A stretch of 64,000 nt of DNA from Entoloma clypeatum (GCA_963565915.1 OY751492.1:806001-870000), one strand, 5' to 3'; shown: positions 51,954 through 62,228, counted from the first letter of the stretch. The notes: generated from the letters alone by a model not told the origin. A program made the numbers and translations.

Positions 51954-54900
51954 ATGTCTACCTCTCGTTCTGCCCTCGACACAATCACTGCCTTTGATGG
52001 CATCGACTACCGGAGCTGGGCCGAGAAAATGAAGTCCTACCTCCTCCATCAAGGAGTCTGGCGCCTTGTTTCTGGCGACATCCCCCGCCCTGTCATCGCC
52101 GACTTCACCACCACAGTCTCCACCCCTGGCGCCACTGCTACTGCTCCCCCTGTGCTGGCTACCACGGTCGACCAGCCCGGCTTCCGCAAGGAAGAAAAAG
52201 CCTGGATCAGGGACGACGACGTAGCCCTTGGGGCGATACGCCTGAAGGTCTCCGAGGCGATCAGACGCCACATCAAGGACGCCACTTCCTCAAAAGACGC
52301 CTGGAAGTCATTAAAGGATGCCTACTCCAAGGTATCCCCGGCCGTCATCTTCGGCGACTTCAAAGCTGCCGCCACCTACAAGCTCTCTGGACGCGACCCC
52401 GTCCCTGAAATTGAACGCTTGGGGTCTCTTTTTGCTTGGCTCGCCGATTCGAACTTTGACGTCCCCGATCTGATGCAGGCAATGATCCTGGCAAATGCGA
52501 TTCCCGACGCCTGGTCGTCACTCTCCACCACCCTCTTTCAGGTCTATGACGCCGACGACTTCACATACAAAGCTGTCGCGGAAAGCATCATATCAGAGTA
52601 CCGGCGCAAGTATTCGATTGGGTCCACTCGTACGTCCAACGAGCAGGCCCGGAAAATCTCTGGGACAAAGCGCAAGGGGCAGGACCCCAAATGGGAAAAG
52701 CAGCAAAAGCCGAGTACCTCGCAGAACGACGCTGACGAGCAGCCTAACTCGACTGACCATAGTACCGCTTCTGAAAAGAAGAAGGGAAAAGGACGCTGGC
52801 GCAATCAGAAGAAAAACGCCAACACTGCGGACAACGCGTCCGACCATGTGGAAGAAACGGTTGAGTTCGTTGCTCCCGCCATTCACTTCCCTCCTCTTCC
52901 GACACCGTCCTTCACCACCGTCACTGGTCGCGGGAAAACGACAAGTACCGCACAGCCCGATTCCGCAAAGATGCAGTCGCTCCTGCAACGAATGAACCCC
53001 CCCCCGTCACAGTACACCGGACTTCCTTCTGGAAAACCATCCGTGTGGAAAAAGAACGACCATGTCCGCAAACTCGCGCGCGGCATTGGTGCTCGCCCCT
53101 CAGGATCGAATCTTCGCATCCTAGACACCATCATTCCTGACATCGACGAAAGGCCGGCTAAACAGCGTCGCGTAGCCCCGTCAATAGAAGAATCGCTGGA
53201 GATGATGGACATAGACCATCAAAACGAGCGAATGGGGCCGGAACAATTCGAGGATGGGCTGATCGAACTTGACGGTTCGTCACATCCTTCTCTCAAACTT
53301 GACCAAATGGGAAACGCTAATAATCACGCACAGACGTTTGAATACACATTAGCTAGTACCGATGCAGATAGTATAGATCTCTTTAGCGATGATCTGTACA
53401 AAAAATATATCAAACATTCCGCATCCTGCACACACTGCAAAGAGAGAGAACGCGCTCAGTGGATCTTAGATTCCGGCGCATCATTACACTTTACCCATGA
53501 GTTCAAAGACTTCGCGTATTACAGGCCTCTCAAAGCTAAGCGATTTGTCCAAACAGCTGCAAAGGGAAAGAAACTGGAAATTCTCGGAGTTGGGGCCGTT
53601 CCAGTATGGCATACCCTAAATGGGGAAACTAAAACCCATCTCCTACGACCGGTATTTTATATTCCGGATATGGACACACGTCTACTGTCCCTAGGCGTCT
53701 TCCTTAACCATGGTTACAAAGTTGATGGAATGCGTGGAGAAATTAATATCTCTAAAGGGCTGAACAAAATACAGTTTTCGCCCCATTTCATCGGACAAAC
53801 CATTTATTGGTTAGACACTGAAATACGCTATGACCAAATCCACGCGATTTCTAGCGAAATCACTGTCGAAACCTGGCATAAACGCCTTGGCCACCCAAAT
53901 GACCAGGCGCTCAATAAGATTCCCACCAGTACCAAAGGAGTACCCAAAACGTTAGTACGTGAGAAATCACAGGAAAGCTGCACGGGGTGTCTAAAAGGGA
54001 AAATGCCGAATCAATCTTACCCTAACTCAGTGACAAGGGCTGTCAAACCCTTTGATTTGATTCATTCGGACTTGAAACAGATATCCACGGCATCGTACCA
54101 CAAGTACAAATATTTCCTTACCTTTTTGGATGATTTTTCCTCCCATGTCTGGGTCGTCTTGCTTAGGAAAAAGTCAGGCGCCATCACGGCGCTGAAACAA
54201 TTCCTTGCGATGATCCAGAATCAATTCGCCGCCACCCCTAAAAAATGGCGGGTTGATGGAGGTGGAGAATTCGATGAATACAAGGACGTACTTGCCGATC
54301 ATGGAATTCTGATCGACATCACACTCCCATATCAGCATCAGCAGAATGGTAGAGCAGAACGAATAAATCGAACTCTGTGGGAAAAATCTCAGGCATTGCG
54401 TTTCGACGCATGTCTACCGCCGATGTGGTGGGAATTCTGTTTGGAACATGCAGCATTTCTCTACAACAGAACCCCCATGCAGCGTCTTGAATGGAAAACC
54501 CCTTACTTCAGGGTGACCAATGAGATCCCCGACATGTCTAGTGTCAGAGTATTCGGATGTCAGGCATATGTATATATCCCAAAGGAGAAACGTAGGAACT
54601 CCCTGGAATCAAGATCCCGATTGATGATTTATCTCGGATCGAAACCAGGGGTCAAAGGATACCGCTTCATGGATCCTGAGACCAACACGATTTTCATGGG
54701 CGGGAAAGCTATCTTTGATGAAAGCAAGTACCCTAGATGCCACATTGACCCGTTGCCAGAAAACCACCCAGAAATGGAAAACCCAGAGCCGGCTGATGAG
54801 TTTGAGGATCTCATTCCCGGCAGCAATGATGACGATAGTCACAACGAAACACCTCATATCCCAGTTCCCATTGAACAGGATCAACCTGAATCAGACAACG

Positions 54901-56681
54901 AACTGCCTGCCAGTGAGCCTGATGACGAACCGCGAGTACCCACTCCGGAACCCGAGCAAGTACCAGATCGACCGATCAGGGAACGACGAGTTCGGAAGAT
55001 GCCAGGAAGCATCTATGGGGAAGACACTCCAGCGTCTGATCTTGAAAAATTAGATCGAAGACGGAGATTGGGCGGTCAAACGGCATGGATGAATGACCTC
55101 CTGATGGAGGCAATATCAGTCCAAGTTGGCATCGTTGAAATGTCCCATAAAGACATATACCCTCTTCCAAATAAAGAAGACTGGTATGCGGCTGAACGTA
55201 AAGAGCTAGACATGCTCAAACGCCGCGGAGTGATCACGGAGCTAGTACCCCTGCCTGCAGGGAGGAAAGCTCTAAGGAACAAATGGGTTTACAACAAAAA
55301 GTCCGACGGGCGTCTGAAAGCGCGCCTCGTCGCAAAAGGCTTCTCACAGGTAGAAGGGATCGACTTTGATCAGATCTTCTCACCAGTCGTAAGATATGAA
55401 ACCGTCCGATTAATACTGGCATTGACAGCCCTTGAAGGGTGGTTCATGACTCTTTTGGACGTCTCATCAGCCTTCCTCTATGGAACGCTCCGTGAAGTCA
55501 TTTACATGCGACAGCCTGAGGGCTACATAGTAAAAGGGAAAGAACACCTCGTGTACCAACTATTCAAAGCTCTATATGGACTTAAGCAGGCCGCATTAGC
55601 CTGGTGGAGGGAACTTGATTCCTCCATGAAAAAGCTCGGCTTTGTCCGGCTTCACTCCGATGCGGGAGTGTTCATTCACAAAAGTACCAACGGGGAAATT
55701 GTAATCGCCGTCATCTATGTCGACGACTCTGCTTTTCTCAGCACAAACCGGGAATATACGCTAGAAAAGAAGAAGGCCTTCATGACAACATGGGAATGCA
55801 GGGACCTAGGTCACCTAGTGCCCGATGGGGAACCAAAGGAATTTCTCTCAATCCAAATAAGGCAACGTGGGAAGAGGATCTTCATTGATCAAGTACCTTA
55901 CCTTGAGAAAATTCTGGCACGCATGGGGATGAGCGAATCTAACGCCACCCATACCCCACTCCCTACGGGCTACAAACCCATGGCGTCCGAAGATGAACCC
56001 AATGCGGAACTCCGATCCAAGTACCAATCCGTCATCGGATCACTCCTATATCTGATGATTGGAACGAGGCCTGACATCTGCTTTGCAGTAATCAAAATGT
56101 CCCAATTTTCCGCAAATCCCACAAAACGCCATTTAGAGGTGGCTAGGGATATTTGCAGATATTTAAAGGCAACAAAAAATTACGCAATAATGTATGATGG
56201 GGACTCAGGGAAAGGGATCTATGCATTCACAGACTCCGACTGGGCGTCAGATGAAAACACGAGGAGGTCTACCACCGGCTTCTTCATATCACTGGCGTCT
56301 GGAGCGATAACATGGGTATCATCGGCGCAAAAAACCATCACCCTCTCTTCTACAGAAGCAGAGTATATGGTGCTATCAGATTGCAGTCGCGCAGCAACAT
56401 GGCTGAGAAGCATGCTTGCCGAACTTGGAATGCAGATCGGATCAGTACCGATCTATGGAGATAACAACGGCTCCGTCTTTATCGCATCCAACCCTGTGAC
56501 TGAGAAGCGATCCAAGCACATTGACGTACGATTCCACTTCGTCAGAGAAAAAGTCTCCGAAGGAATAATTACGGTCGAATTCATTGAAGGAGTGAACAAC
56601 CCCGCAGACCTTTTAACTAAGAATCTGGGAAAAATCCTCTTTTCCAAGTTTATCCCGTACTTCGGATTGATAAAAAACTAG
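51954..56681 (+). CDS. Copia 1 gag-pol polyprotein (1575 aa, intact)
   Basis: A single ORF from ATG 51954 (MSTSRSALDTITAFDGIDYR). Gag (about residues 1-300, UBN2-like) is followed by a basic Lys/Arg-rich region; a classical CCHC knuckle is not evident. Protease WILDSGASLHFTH is near residue 503. The integrase finger is HKRLGHPNDQAL ... CTGCLKGKM, with core IHSDLKQI, DGGGEFDEYK and HQQNGRAERINRT. Reverse transcriptase carries KARLVAKGFSQVEGIDFDQI, LLDVSSAFLYG and YVDDSAF (near 1255); RNase H carries FTDSDWASDENTRRST and SSTEAEYMVLSDC. All catalytic residues I can check are present. As in other Copia elements, the polyprotein would be cut by its own protease. It is the only complete pol in the window. 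Confidence 0.96.
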   Translation: MSTSRSALDTITAFDGIDYRSWAEKMKSYLLHQGVWRLVSGDIPRPVIADFTTTVSTPGATATAPPVLATTVDQPGFRKEEKAWIRDDDVALGAIRLKVSEAIRRHIKDATSSKDAWKSLKDAYSKVSPAVIFGDFKAAATYKLSGRDPVPEIERLGSLFAWLADSNFDVPDLMQAMILANAIPDAWSSLSTTLFQVYDADDFTYKAVAESIISEYRRKYSIGSTRTSNEQARKISGTKRKGQDPKWEKQQKPSTSQNDADEQPNSTDHSTASEKKKGKGRWRNQKKNANTADNASDHVEETVEFVAPAIHFPPLPTPSFTTVTGRGKTTSTAQPDSAKMQSLLQRMNPPPSQYTGLPSGKPSVWKKNDHVRKLARGIGARPSGSNLRILDTIIPDIDERPAKQRRVAPSIEESLEMMDIDHQNERMGPEQFEDGLIELDGSSHPSLKLDQMGNANNHAQTFEYTLASTDADSIDLFSDDLYKKYIKHSASCTHCKERERAQWILDSGASLHFTHEFKDFAYYRPLKAKRFVQTAAKGKKLEILGVGAVPVWHTLNGETKTHLLRPVFYIPDMDTRLLSLGVFLNHGYKVDGMRGEINISKGLNKIQFSPHFIGQTIYWLDTEIRYDQIHAISSEITVETWHKRLGHPNDQALNKIPTSTKGVPKTLVREKSQESCTGCLKGKMPNQSYPNSVTRAVKPFDLIHSDLKQISTASYHKYKYFLTFLDDFSSHVWVVLLRKKSGAITALKQFLAMIQNQFAATPKKWRVDGGGEFDEYKDVLADHGILIDITLPYQHQQNGRAERINRTLWEKSQALRFDACLPPMWWEFCLEHAAFLYNRTPMQRLEWKTPYFRVTNEIPDMSSVRVFGCQAYVYIPKEKRRNSLESRSRLMIYLGSKPGVKGYRFMDPETNTIFMGGKAIFDESKYPRCHIDPLPENHPEMENPEPADEFEDLIPGSNDDDSHNETPHIPVPIEQDQPESDNELPASEPDDEPRVPTPEPEQVPDRPIRERRVRKMPGSIYGEDTPASDLEKLDRRRRLGGQTAWMNDLLMEAISVQVGIVEMSHKDIYPLPNKEDWYAAERKELDMLKRRGVITELVPLPAGRKALRNKWVYNKKSDGRLKARLVAKGFSQVEGIDFDQIFSPVVRYETVRLILALTALEGWFMTLLDVSSAFLYGTLREVIYMRQPEGYIVKGKEHLVYQLFKALYGLKQAALAWWRELDSSMKKLGFVRLHSDAGVFIHKSTNGEIVIAVIYVDDSAFLSTNREYTLEKKKAFMTTWECRDLGHLVPDGEPKEFLSIQIRQRGKRIFIDQVPYLEKILARMGMSESNATHTPLPTGYKPMASEDEPNAELRSKYQSVIGSLLYLMIGTRPDICFAVIKMSQFSANPTKRHLEVARDICRYLKATKNYAIMYDGDSGKGIYAFTDSDWASDENTRRSTTGFFISLASGAITWVSSAQKTITLSSTEAEYMVLSDCSRAATWLRSMLAELGMQIGSVPIYGDNNGSVFIASNPVTEKRSKHIDVRFHFVREKVSEGIITVEFIEGVNNPADLLTKNLGKILFSKFIPYFGLIKN

Positions 56682-56756
56682 GCGAAACAAAGTACCTATA
56701 TATATATGTGGGAAAAAGTAAGATGTATTTAGAAGTATGTACTAAATATGGGGGGG

Positions 56757-57066
56757 TGTTGAAACTTTTCCCATCACGTAGATTAGATTAGATTAGATTA
56801 CATCACGTGACCTTTACATATCTTCATTACATACTTGTTTGGTTGGTACAAACAGTAGTACGGTATATAAGACCAGGAAACTGTCAATATCAACAAGTTG
56901 TCTCTTGACTCTTAACCAGCTCCATCGCTCTCACCAGCCTCAACCGCTCTCACTAGCCTTACCCCCTCCAAACCATGTAAGTGACCATAGCGGTATCGTA
57001 GAGTACTTCCACTGTAGCTATGTTGCTCAGTACATCTGTGGCTAGCGCCCAGGTGGAACTTCAACA
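56757..57066 (+). repeat. 3' LTR of Copia 1
   Basis: Differs from the 5' LTR by CATCAC/CATCAT, TTACCC/TTATCC and AGCGG/AGTGG. Confidence 0.95.
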
Positions 57067-57207
57067 GTTGAAGCATCCACAAATACCAATGATGTGAAGA
57101 TATCCAATACCGATTACCAGAGCTTCAAGGAGCTCTTTATAAAGTGTGAAGGGCATAAACGGTTTCGGGAGGCTATGGTATTGTTCGCGAAAAAAAAAAG
57201 TACCTAG
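57067..57207 (+). pseudogene. C-terminal fragment of a host gene split by Copia 1
   Basis: Plus-strand reading VEASTNTNDVKISNTDYQSF, then ELFIKCEGHKRFREAMVLFA and a TAG. The composition looks coding. On the other side of Copia the frame extends back only to ATCTCTAG, which could be an intron acceptor. Not recognised. Confidence 0.35.
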
Positions 57208-57454
57208 TATCATTTTAGGATGTAGTACATCACCTAGAAGCATCCTGGGATGCGAAAATGGCATTTGCGCGGCAGCGCCACAAGAATTGGCGTTTTTTTG
57301 GAGGCTAGATCACGGTTCGGACAAATCTGGGACCTTCAGACAGGGCCAGTTTGCGGTTCGGACATTTATAATCAAGGCAAAGTTCCCGTGAATACTGCCG
57401 TCACCACACCTCCAATCACACCAATTGCGCGCGCATTCTCGTTGAGCCAAGGTA
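57208..57454. other. Spacer with two GTTCGGACA motifs
   Basis: No gene supported. ORFs here run into the MITE that follows. Confidence 0.4.
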
Positions 57455-58002
57455 CTAACATCAGCCCACACATCGGTCAGGCCACCTTTCGGTCAGTCAC
57501 AGTATGTCACACTCCCGAAAAGGTCAAAATTCGAATTCCGCAGTGCCCAAACGACGCAAGCTTTGGCGCAACGACAACCAAGTATTCGATTCGCGGCTAT
57601 GTCTGTACATTACTAGATTAGAATGGTGATATAACGGAGAATATATAGATATGGATTATATAGTTGATAGAATGCAAGGCAGCTTGCTGAATTACGAGGG
57701 GGTCAATTTGGCTGATGGAAATTATAAGGCTGTCGGAACTGTGCAATAGCAACATGGGTTAATCGACGCAACACACTCAGGATCTGTTTCAAGCTCCGAT
57801 GCGGCATCTGTCGGCCAGCGTGACAAGTGGCCTCAATTCGACCTCGTTGGAGGCTCTGTTCTAGACACAAATTACATGCAGAATGGACTAAAGGAATGTA
57901 CTTTAGGCCATAGAAAAAGTTTGAGCTTACTTTACCCTAGTTTGAGGGAGATATTGGAGGTGACCGAAAGGTGGCCCTGACCGATGTGTGGGCTGATGTT
58001 AG
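57455..58002. mobile_element. TA-flanked MITE 1 (548 bp)
   Basis: Ends CTAACATCAGCCCACACATC and its inverse form a terminal repeat of about 45 bp with few mismatches. Flanked by TA at 57453-57454 and 58003-58004. Non-coding; Tc1/mariner-like by target site. Confidence 0.75.
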
Positions 58003-58007
58003 TACTA

Positions 58008-58672
58008 TGGGTGACCGGGTGTTGCAAAACTTTTTAAAGAGGGCTTATCGTGCTACATCCACTGCCTCAAATGACTTGATTCTTTTACCGTCGTACAGCC
58101 TGGCTTTCTGGCTTTAATTGTCTCCACTTGATCTTGAGGATATGTGGCAAGGAAAAATAACTGGAGCGGGAGGAAATTGGCACACCATTTTCACTAGGTT
58201 GTGCAAAATATGTCACACTCGGGTCACATCACAATTTACGTCTCCGCCCTGCAGAGCCTCCTGCCTCTTTGGGGGAGGTCCTGTCGGAGTTCGAACCATA
58301 CGACGCTCGATGAGTTTTGTTGTCACGCTCAAGATTCGACGAGTGTCCACGTCTTGTATACCTCATGTTTCTGTCCCGGAGAAATTGTTTTAAGGATGGA
58401 TAACAATAAAACATATCATATCCCGAAGGATGAAGGTGCCCGCTCAAACATCAATTTTACCAAGATAGAACAAGCTCGAAAATCGTGGTTTTTCATGGTT
58501 TTTCAGCTCTGATTTCATTGAGGGACAGGAATGTCATGTTTCGAAGTTACAGTGGTCTCCTAAAGTGCCTAAAGATTCCCGATCTATGAGACATCAGTTG
58601 CTCAAGATGCGGGAATGCGCCCATCGGAGAAATTTTGCATAACTAGGTGATTTTGCAACACCCGGTCACCCA
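58008..58672. mobile_element. TA-flanked MITE 2 (665 bp), abutting MITE 1
   Basis: Ends TGGGTGACCGGGTGTTGCAA and its inverse; flanked by TA at 58006-58007 and 58673-58674. Only 5 bp separate it from MITE 1. Non-coding. Confidence 0.75.
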
Positions 58673-58762
58673 TAGTAACGGGGGGGGAAAAAAAAAAAAG
58701 AAAGCAAGGTTCCGAACGATGCGTGATAGTACCTTCAAGATTACAACTCCGATGCAAACCTG

Positions 58763-59161
58763 ATGAATCTATTATTACCGTCCAGTGCGATGACATCCCC
58801 ACCGCCCCAGCCCAGCACACTACGCCCACCTCCGTGCTCAAATGAACAATATCCTCTCACCTCCACCTTCACCACCTGTGCCTGCGGCTCCCGCGCCCGG
58901 GACTGTGCCCTTGCACAGATGGAACGTTTCGTCAAGGTCGATCAGGCTGTCCCTCCCCAACACCGGCGGCACTCGGACGACGAAGGGGAACCCATCGACT
59001 TGGGGCCGAGTCTTGAGGCGTTTATAGATCGGCATCAGGCAGCACATTGGAAACGAAGGAGAAATCGAGGCTGTGTGTCATTCAATGGGAAACCGACGAT
59101 CACGTCAGATGTGATGATAGTAAACGCTGGTCTTTGCACTGGCCAAGGATCTACTTTGTAA
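58763..59161 (+). CDS. Doubtful ORF, Pro-rich start
   Basis: 133 codons, with frames of similar length on the same and opposite strands. In the overlapping frame from 58842, MNNILSPPPSPPVPAAPAPG looks equally plausible. No motif recognised; most likely part of an unresolved intron-containing gene or chance. Confidence 0.2.
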   Translation: MNLLLPSSAMTSPPPQPSTLRPPPCSNEQYPLTSTFTTCACGSRARDCALAQMERFVKVDQAVPPQHRRHSDDEGEPIDLGPSLEAFIDRHQAAHWKRRRNRGCVSFNGKPTITSDVMIVNAGLCTGQGSTL

Positions 59162-59324
59162 GACTTAATAAATATATTTCACTGCCTTGCATCGCCTGAT
59201 GAGATTCATAGAGACGATCGTTAGTAGGCCACCAGGTCCAACGAGTTAGAGATCCGTGAAGTTGACAAGTTCCCCCGTCTTAAAATACATACATACAATC
59301 CAGAAAAGGTCTAATGACTCTAAG

Positions 59325-59903
59325 TCACTGTCCAAAGCTCGGTTCCAGCCTTCGCATCTTCACCCCCGATTTTCCCTCGCGACTGCACAGCTTGGATCTC
59401 TCATACAACTCGTCCTCCCCGACGTCCCTCCGGACAAGACTCCCAACTACTTTAGCAGCCTTCTTGATGCCCCCCCAGACCTTCTTGAAGAAATTTTTGA
59501 TTCCTCGCTTTGCGAGGTGCACCGGTCCCGCGGAATCGTTGACCGGATGGTCATGCGGGACGTCATCGTGATGACGGTCGGCCGCGGGAGCCTTGAGGAC
59601 CTCATGACAATGCTGGGAACGACTGTGACTGTGCGGTGGGTGGCGGTAGTCCTCCGAACGATCGTAGAGTTCATCGTCTGTTATGTCTCCCATCCTGGCC
59701 CCAATAGTAGTATCATGATCATGCAACAGCCGCCGCCGCCACTGCCGCCACCTAACCATCCTCCCCCCCTCTCCAAATCCATCAGCACGGACACCGAGAT
59801 CGAGAGACTCTGCGGCCCCAGCGCCCAAGATCGGAGCAGCGCTGACCCCGACAACGAGAACCAAAAGCCCGTAGAAGATGAGCGAACGCAGCATAAGATT
59901 CAT
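59325..59903 (-). CDS. Small secreted precursor with a cationic amphipathic segment between dibasic sites
   Basis: 192 codons from ATG 59901-59903. A signal peptide (MNLMLRSLIFYGLLVLVVGV, then SAAP) suggests cleavage after VSA. A His-rich acidic middle (HPPHSHSRSQHCH; RHHDDVPHDHPVND) leads to LAKR, a Kex2-type site. The next 24 residues start GIKNFFKKVWGG and end KVVGSLV, bear six Lys and no acidic residue, and are followed by a second dibasic site (RR). The motif DDELYDRS before and EDELYERS after the segment is a repeat. A Cys occurs only in the middle and tail. The layout resembles peptide precursors processed in the fungal secretory pathway. The function of the peptide (membrane-active, signal or structural) cannot be read from sequence. 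Confidence 0.7.
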   Translation of the reverse strand: MNLMLRSLIFYGLLVLVVGVSAAPILGAGAAESLDLGVRADGFGEGGRMVRWRQWRRRLLHDHDTTIGARMGDITDDELYDRSEDYRHPPHSHSRSQHCHEVLKAPAADRHHDDVPHDHPVNDSAGPVHLAKRGIKNFFKKVWGGIKKAAKVVGSLVRRDVGEDELYERSKLCSREGKSGVKMRRLEPSFGQ

Positions 59904-60025
59904 GGCTGTTTTTTTTGTACGGCTTTGATGATAAGAATTCGAATAAAAATGTCTTCCAGACCAGCTGAGAAGTGGGAGGTGATCAGACCAGCGATGGGGG
60001 TTTTCTCAAGGGTTTGACGTGGCCT

Positions 60026-60034
60026 TATAACGTC
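60026..60034 (-). promoter_or_regulatory. TATA-like box upstream of the secreted precursor
   Basis: GTTATAAGG on the minus strand, about 125 bp before the ATG. Position and sequence suit a fungal core promoter. Confidence 0.4.
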
Positions 60035-60733
60035 CATCGACATCAAGGAGCTGCCACAGCATCGAGTGCGTTTTAGCTTCAACAGGCAGTGCCCAGTTTG
60101 AGCTGAGGACTCAATTGATTCCGTTATAATTGATTGATCCGGGGGACAGCGGCTGGGTCCGCTGTGCCGAAGTGTTTCCGAGAACTCGGTTTTTCCAGAC
60201 GGCCCCGCCAATTTTTTCGTCGCATCTTTATCGTGCTTTAATCTTCAAGGGAGTTCCCATGGTTTTCACCACTGTCAACGGTATGCTGTCACGTCGAACA
60301 TCAGAAAATATGGCTTAGAATTGACCTCAAAATAGCACCTCCACCGTTTATTCGCCACTCCGTATTTAAATCATGACCACCTCAATTCCCCCCCTCACGC
60401 AAAGCGCAACCGGCCCAAGGATAAACCTATCAAGGTGCATGAGCATGTAATAGTATTAAAGCTTACGGGCGTTGGGTTTCTTCGTTGACCAGGTTTAGCA
60501 GTAGTCGAGGGTGTTGAGGAACTGTTATACACAGAGAAAGTAAGATCTCAGATCAGGGATGGGATTGAGCTTGGCGAGTATCAAGGAACGAGACTGTTCA
60601 TGTTCACGGAAGACTCCATCGACCACGCAGGGTTAGCCTTTTTTTGAACATGTATTTTAGAGGGGGCGCCGTATATCGTACAGCAAAGGCAAGGACGAGA
60701 AACGGTGGTGGTAAAAGATGAACAAGAATATGA
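60035..60733. other. Intergenic region between the secreted precursor and ribosomal P1
   Basis: No gene recognised. Holds the promoter of the former and the 3' flank of the latter. Confidence 0.45.
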
Positions 60734-61322
60734 TTAATCGAAGAGACCGAAGCCCTGCAAGACACAACCAGTCAACCGTTAGCATTCAGCTGATAACTTA
60801 TAGAAAGAATCCACACGAACCATATCATCATCCGACTCCTCCTCCTTCTCCGGCTTCTCTTCCTCCTTCGGTGCCTCAACAGCAGCACCGCCGGCGACGG
60901 CAGCAGGCGCAGCACCAGCTGCAGGTGCACCTCCACCCGATCCGACGTTCGAGAGGAGGTCTTTCACGTTCTTGCCTTCTAGCGCTTTCGCGAGGAGAGT
61001 TGCCCAGATAGCCTCCACCTCGATGTTGGCGGCGTTTGTTAGTGTGACCACTTTATCGGCCTGGTTATTATGAGAGTCAGATTTTTACGGGGGATACGGT
61101 TGTGGGGATGACATACGGTGATTTCAACGCCATCGTCGGCGAGGATAAGGGCGGCGTATGTCGATGCGAGTTCTACAGAGGCCTAGATGAGAAATTGGAG
61201 ACGTCGTTAGCTACACATCATCCGAAAATGCAATCCCGCATCCATCCCAGCAACTAGATTATGGGCCAATAAAAACTGCTTGGAGGGATGCAGGATACCA
61301 CACAAAGCCTGATCCTCACCAT
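60734..61322 (-). CDS. RPP1: 60S acidic ribosomal protein P1
   Basis: Four exons on the minus strand: 61320-61322 (only the ATG), 61117-61182, 60821-61060 and 60734-60754. They join in phase to 330 nt, 109 residues. Exon 2 gives [20 protein letters not shown]; exon 3 gives [20 protein letters not shown], the [12 protein letters not shown] hinge, an Ala-rich linker and the acidic EEESDDDM; exon 4 is the invariant tail GFGLFD. Introns: GTGAGG...CTAG, GTATGT...CCAG (56 bp) and GTTCGT...GCAG (66 bp, with a CTAAC branch point). P1 pairs with P2 in the ribosomal stalk that recruits elongation factors. The length matches the family (about 106-112). Confidence 0.95.
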
Positions 61323-61519
61323 TTGGACAGATGAAAAGGTCGAGGGGGCGATGGGCGACGATGAGCTTAGGGGATGGCTTTTGGTGATTCTGCCTGTGAG
61401 AAACAACTCCCAAATCTGCACCACATGGCTCCCACGCGAACGCCAAACAATTCAAATCCAGCCAATATTTGTCCCTCTCCGAACCCCGACGCTGTTGGAA
61501 CCTCCACCAGCAAAGAATA
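61323..61519. promoter_or_regulatory. Shared promoter between ribosomal P1 and mL41
   Basis: Only 197 bp separate the two divergent start codons, so the cytosolic and the mitochondrial ribosomal gene must share control sequence. No clear TATA box was seen. Confidence 0.5.
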
Positions 61520-62228
61520 ATGTTCCCGACTGTTGCACGGTTGTCGAAAGCGTCGCGGCGACCGCTAACGCCGAAGAGGGGGAATAAGGACTATTATAAA
61601 GGTGCGCTTTGACTGTATGTATCTCTTGCAAAGGTCGCGGATTCAATGGCCTGAACATATAGGCACCCGACAGGCTTTCCTACCGGGTGGTCTGCGCACC
61701 GGTGCACCTGGAAAACACGTCGTGGGTGGCAAGGCAAAGTACAGGCTAATAGACGAGAAAGTCCGTGTCTTCGTCGCGCCTCCTCTAGAGAAAATCGTAT
61801 CCTCTCCCGTGCGTACCTTTCACTCATCGAGTCCCAACCTCGTCCTAACGCCCCGCCCATCCTTCTCCTCTACCCCGCTCATATCCCACCCCAAAACCTG
61901 CCCGACACATGCTTATCAAATTCCTCAGCTCAAGCCATACGTCGGCATCGGTGTCCGCCTCACCCAGTCTGAATCTCGCGGCGTATTCGGCCGCTTCCCT
62001 GGTCCACGCGGTCTGACGCCTGAATATTTCCTCAAGGTTGCGCGGAGACACGCGGGGTGGGACGTCGAATTGAAACCAAGTGCGCCGGGACGAAGAGAAC
62101 TTGAAGTTTTACCGCCTCCAGCCAAGGAGGCCGGGAAACGTGTGGGCGTGGCTGGCGCGGGCTCGAGCTCGTCTGGTGTGGGTGTGGAAGCAGAAAGGGT
62201 TGTGGAGCGGGAGAACATCAGGGTATGA
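61520..62228 (+). CDS. MRPL27: Mitochondrial ribosomal protein mL41 (MRPL27 family)
   Basis: Exons 61520-61601, 61663-61808 and 61929-62228 join in phase to 528 nt, 175 residues. The N-terminus (MFPTVARLSKASRRPLTPKR) is basic and suits mitochondrial import. The family core spans the first junction: RGNKDYYKGTRQAFLPGGLR, then YRLIDEKVRVFVAPPLEKIV and LKPYVGIGVRL. Yeast MRPL27 has the same GNKxxYKGTR ... KVRxYV ... LKPYV order. The tail is longer and Gly/Ser-rich. It is a structural protein of the large mitochondrial ribosomal subunit. The introns are 61 bp (GTGCGC...ATAG) and 120 bp (GTGCGT...TCAG). A GTATGA at the stop leaves a chance of one more exon. Confidence 0.88.

Larger units (their letters stand above)
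51282..57066 (+). mobile_element. Copia 1: complete young Ty1/Copia element
   Basis: 310-bp LTRs at 51282-51591 and 56757-57066 differ at three positions, all C/T. TGTTGAA/TTCAACA ends are flanked by the 5-bp duplication gttga (51277-51281 and 57067-57071). A purine tract precedes the 3' LTR. One uninterrupted gag-pol ORF. Confidence 0.96.

Noticed and set aside
52593..52988. Minus-strand ORF within Copia gag
   Set aside because: Shadow of the intact 1575-codon polyprotein.
51091..57363. GTTCGGACA motifs on both sides of Copia 1 as terminal repeats of a larger element
   Set aside because: The motif copies do not extend into longer inverted repeats and no target duplication was found.
59900..60211. 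103-codon minus-strand ORF upstream of the secreted precursor
   Set aside because: It overlaps the promoter and 5' leader, including the TATA-like box, and has no family resemblance.
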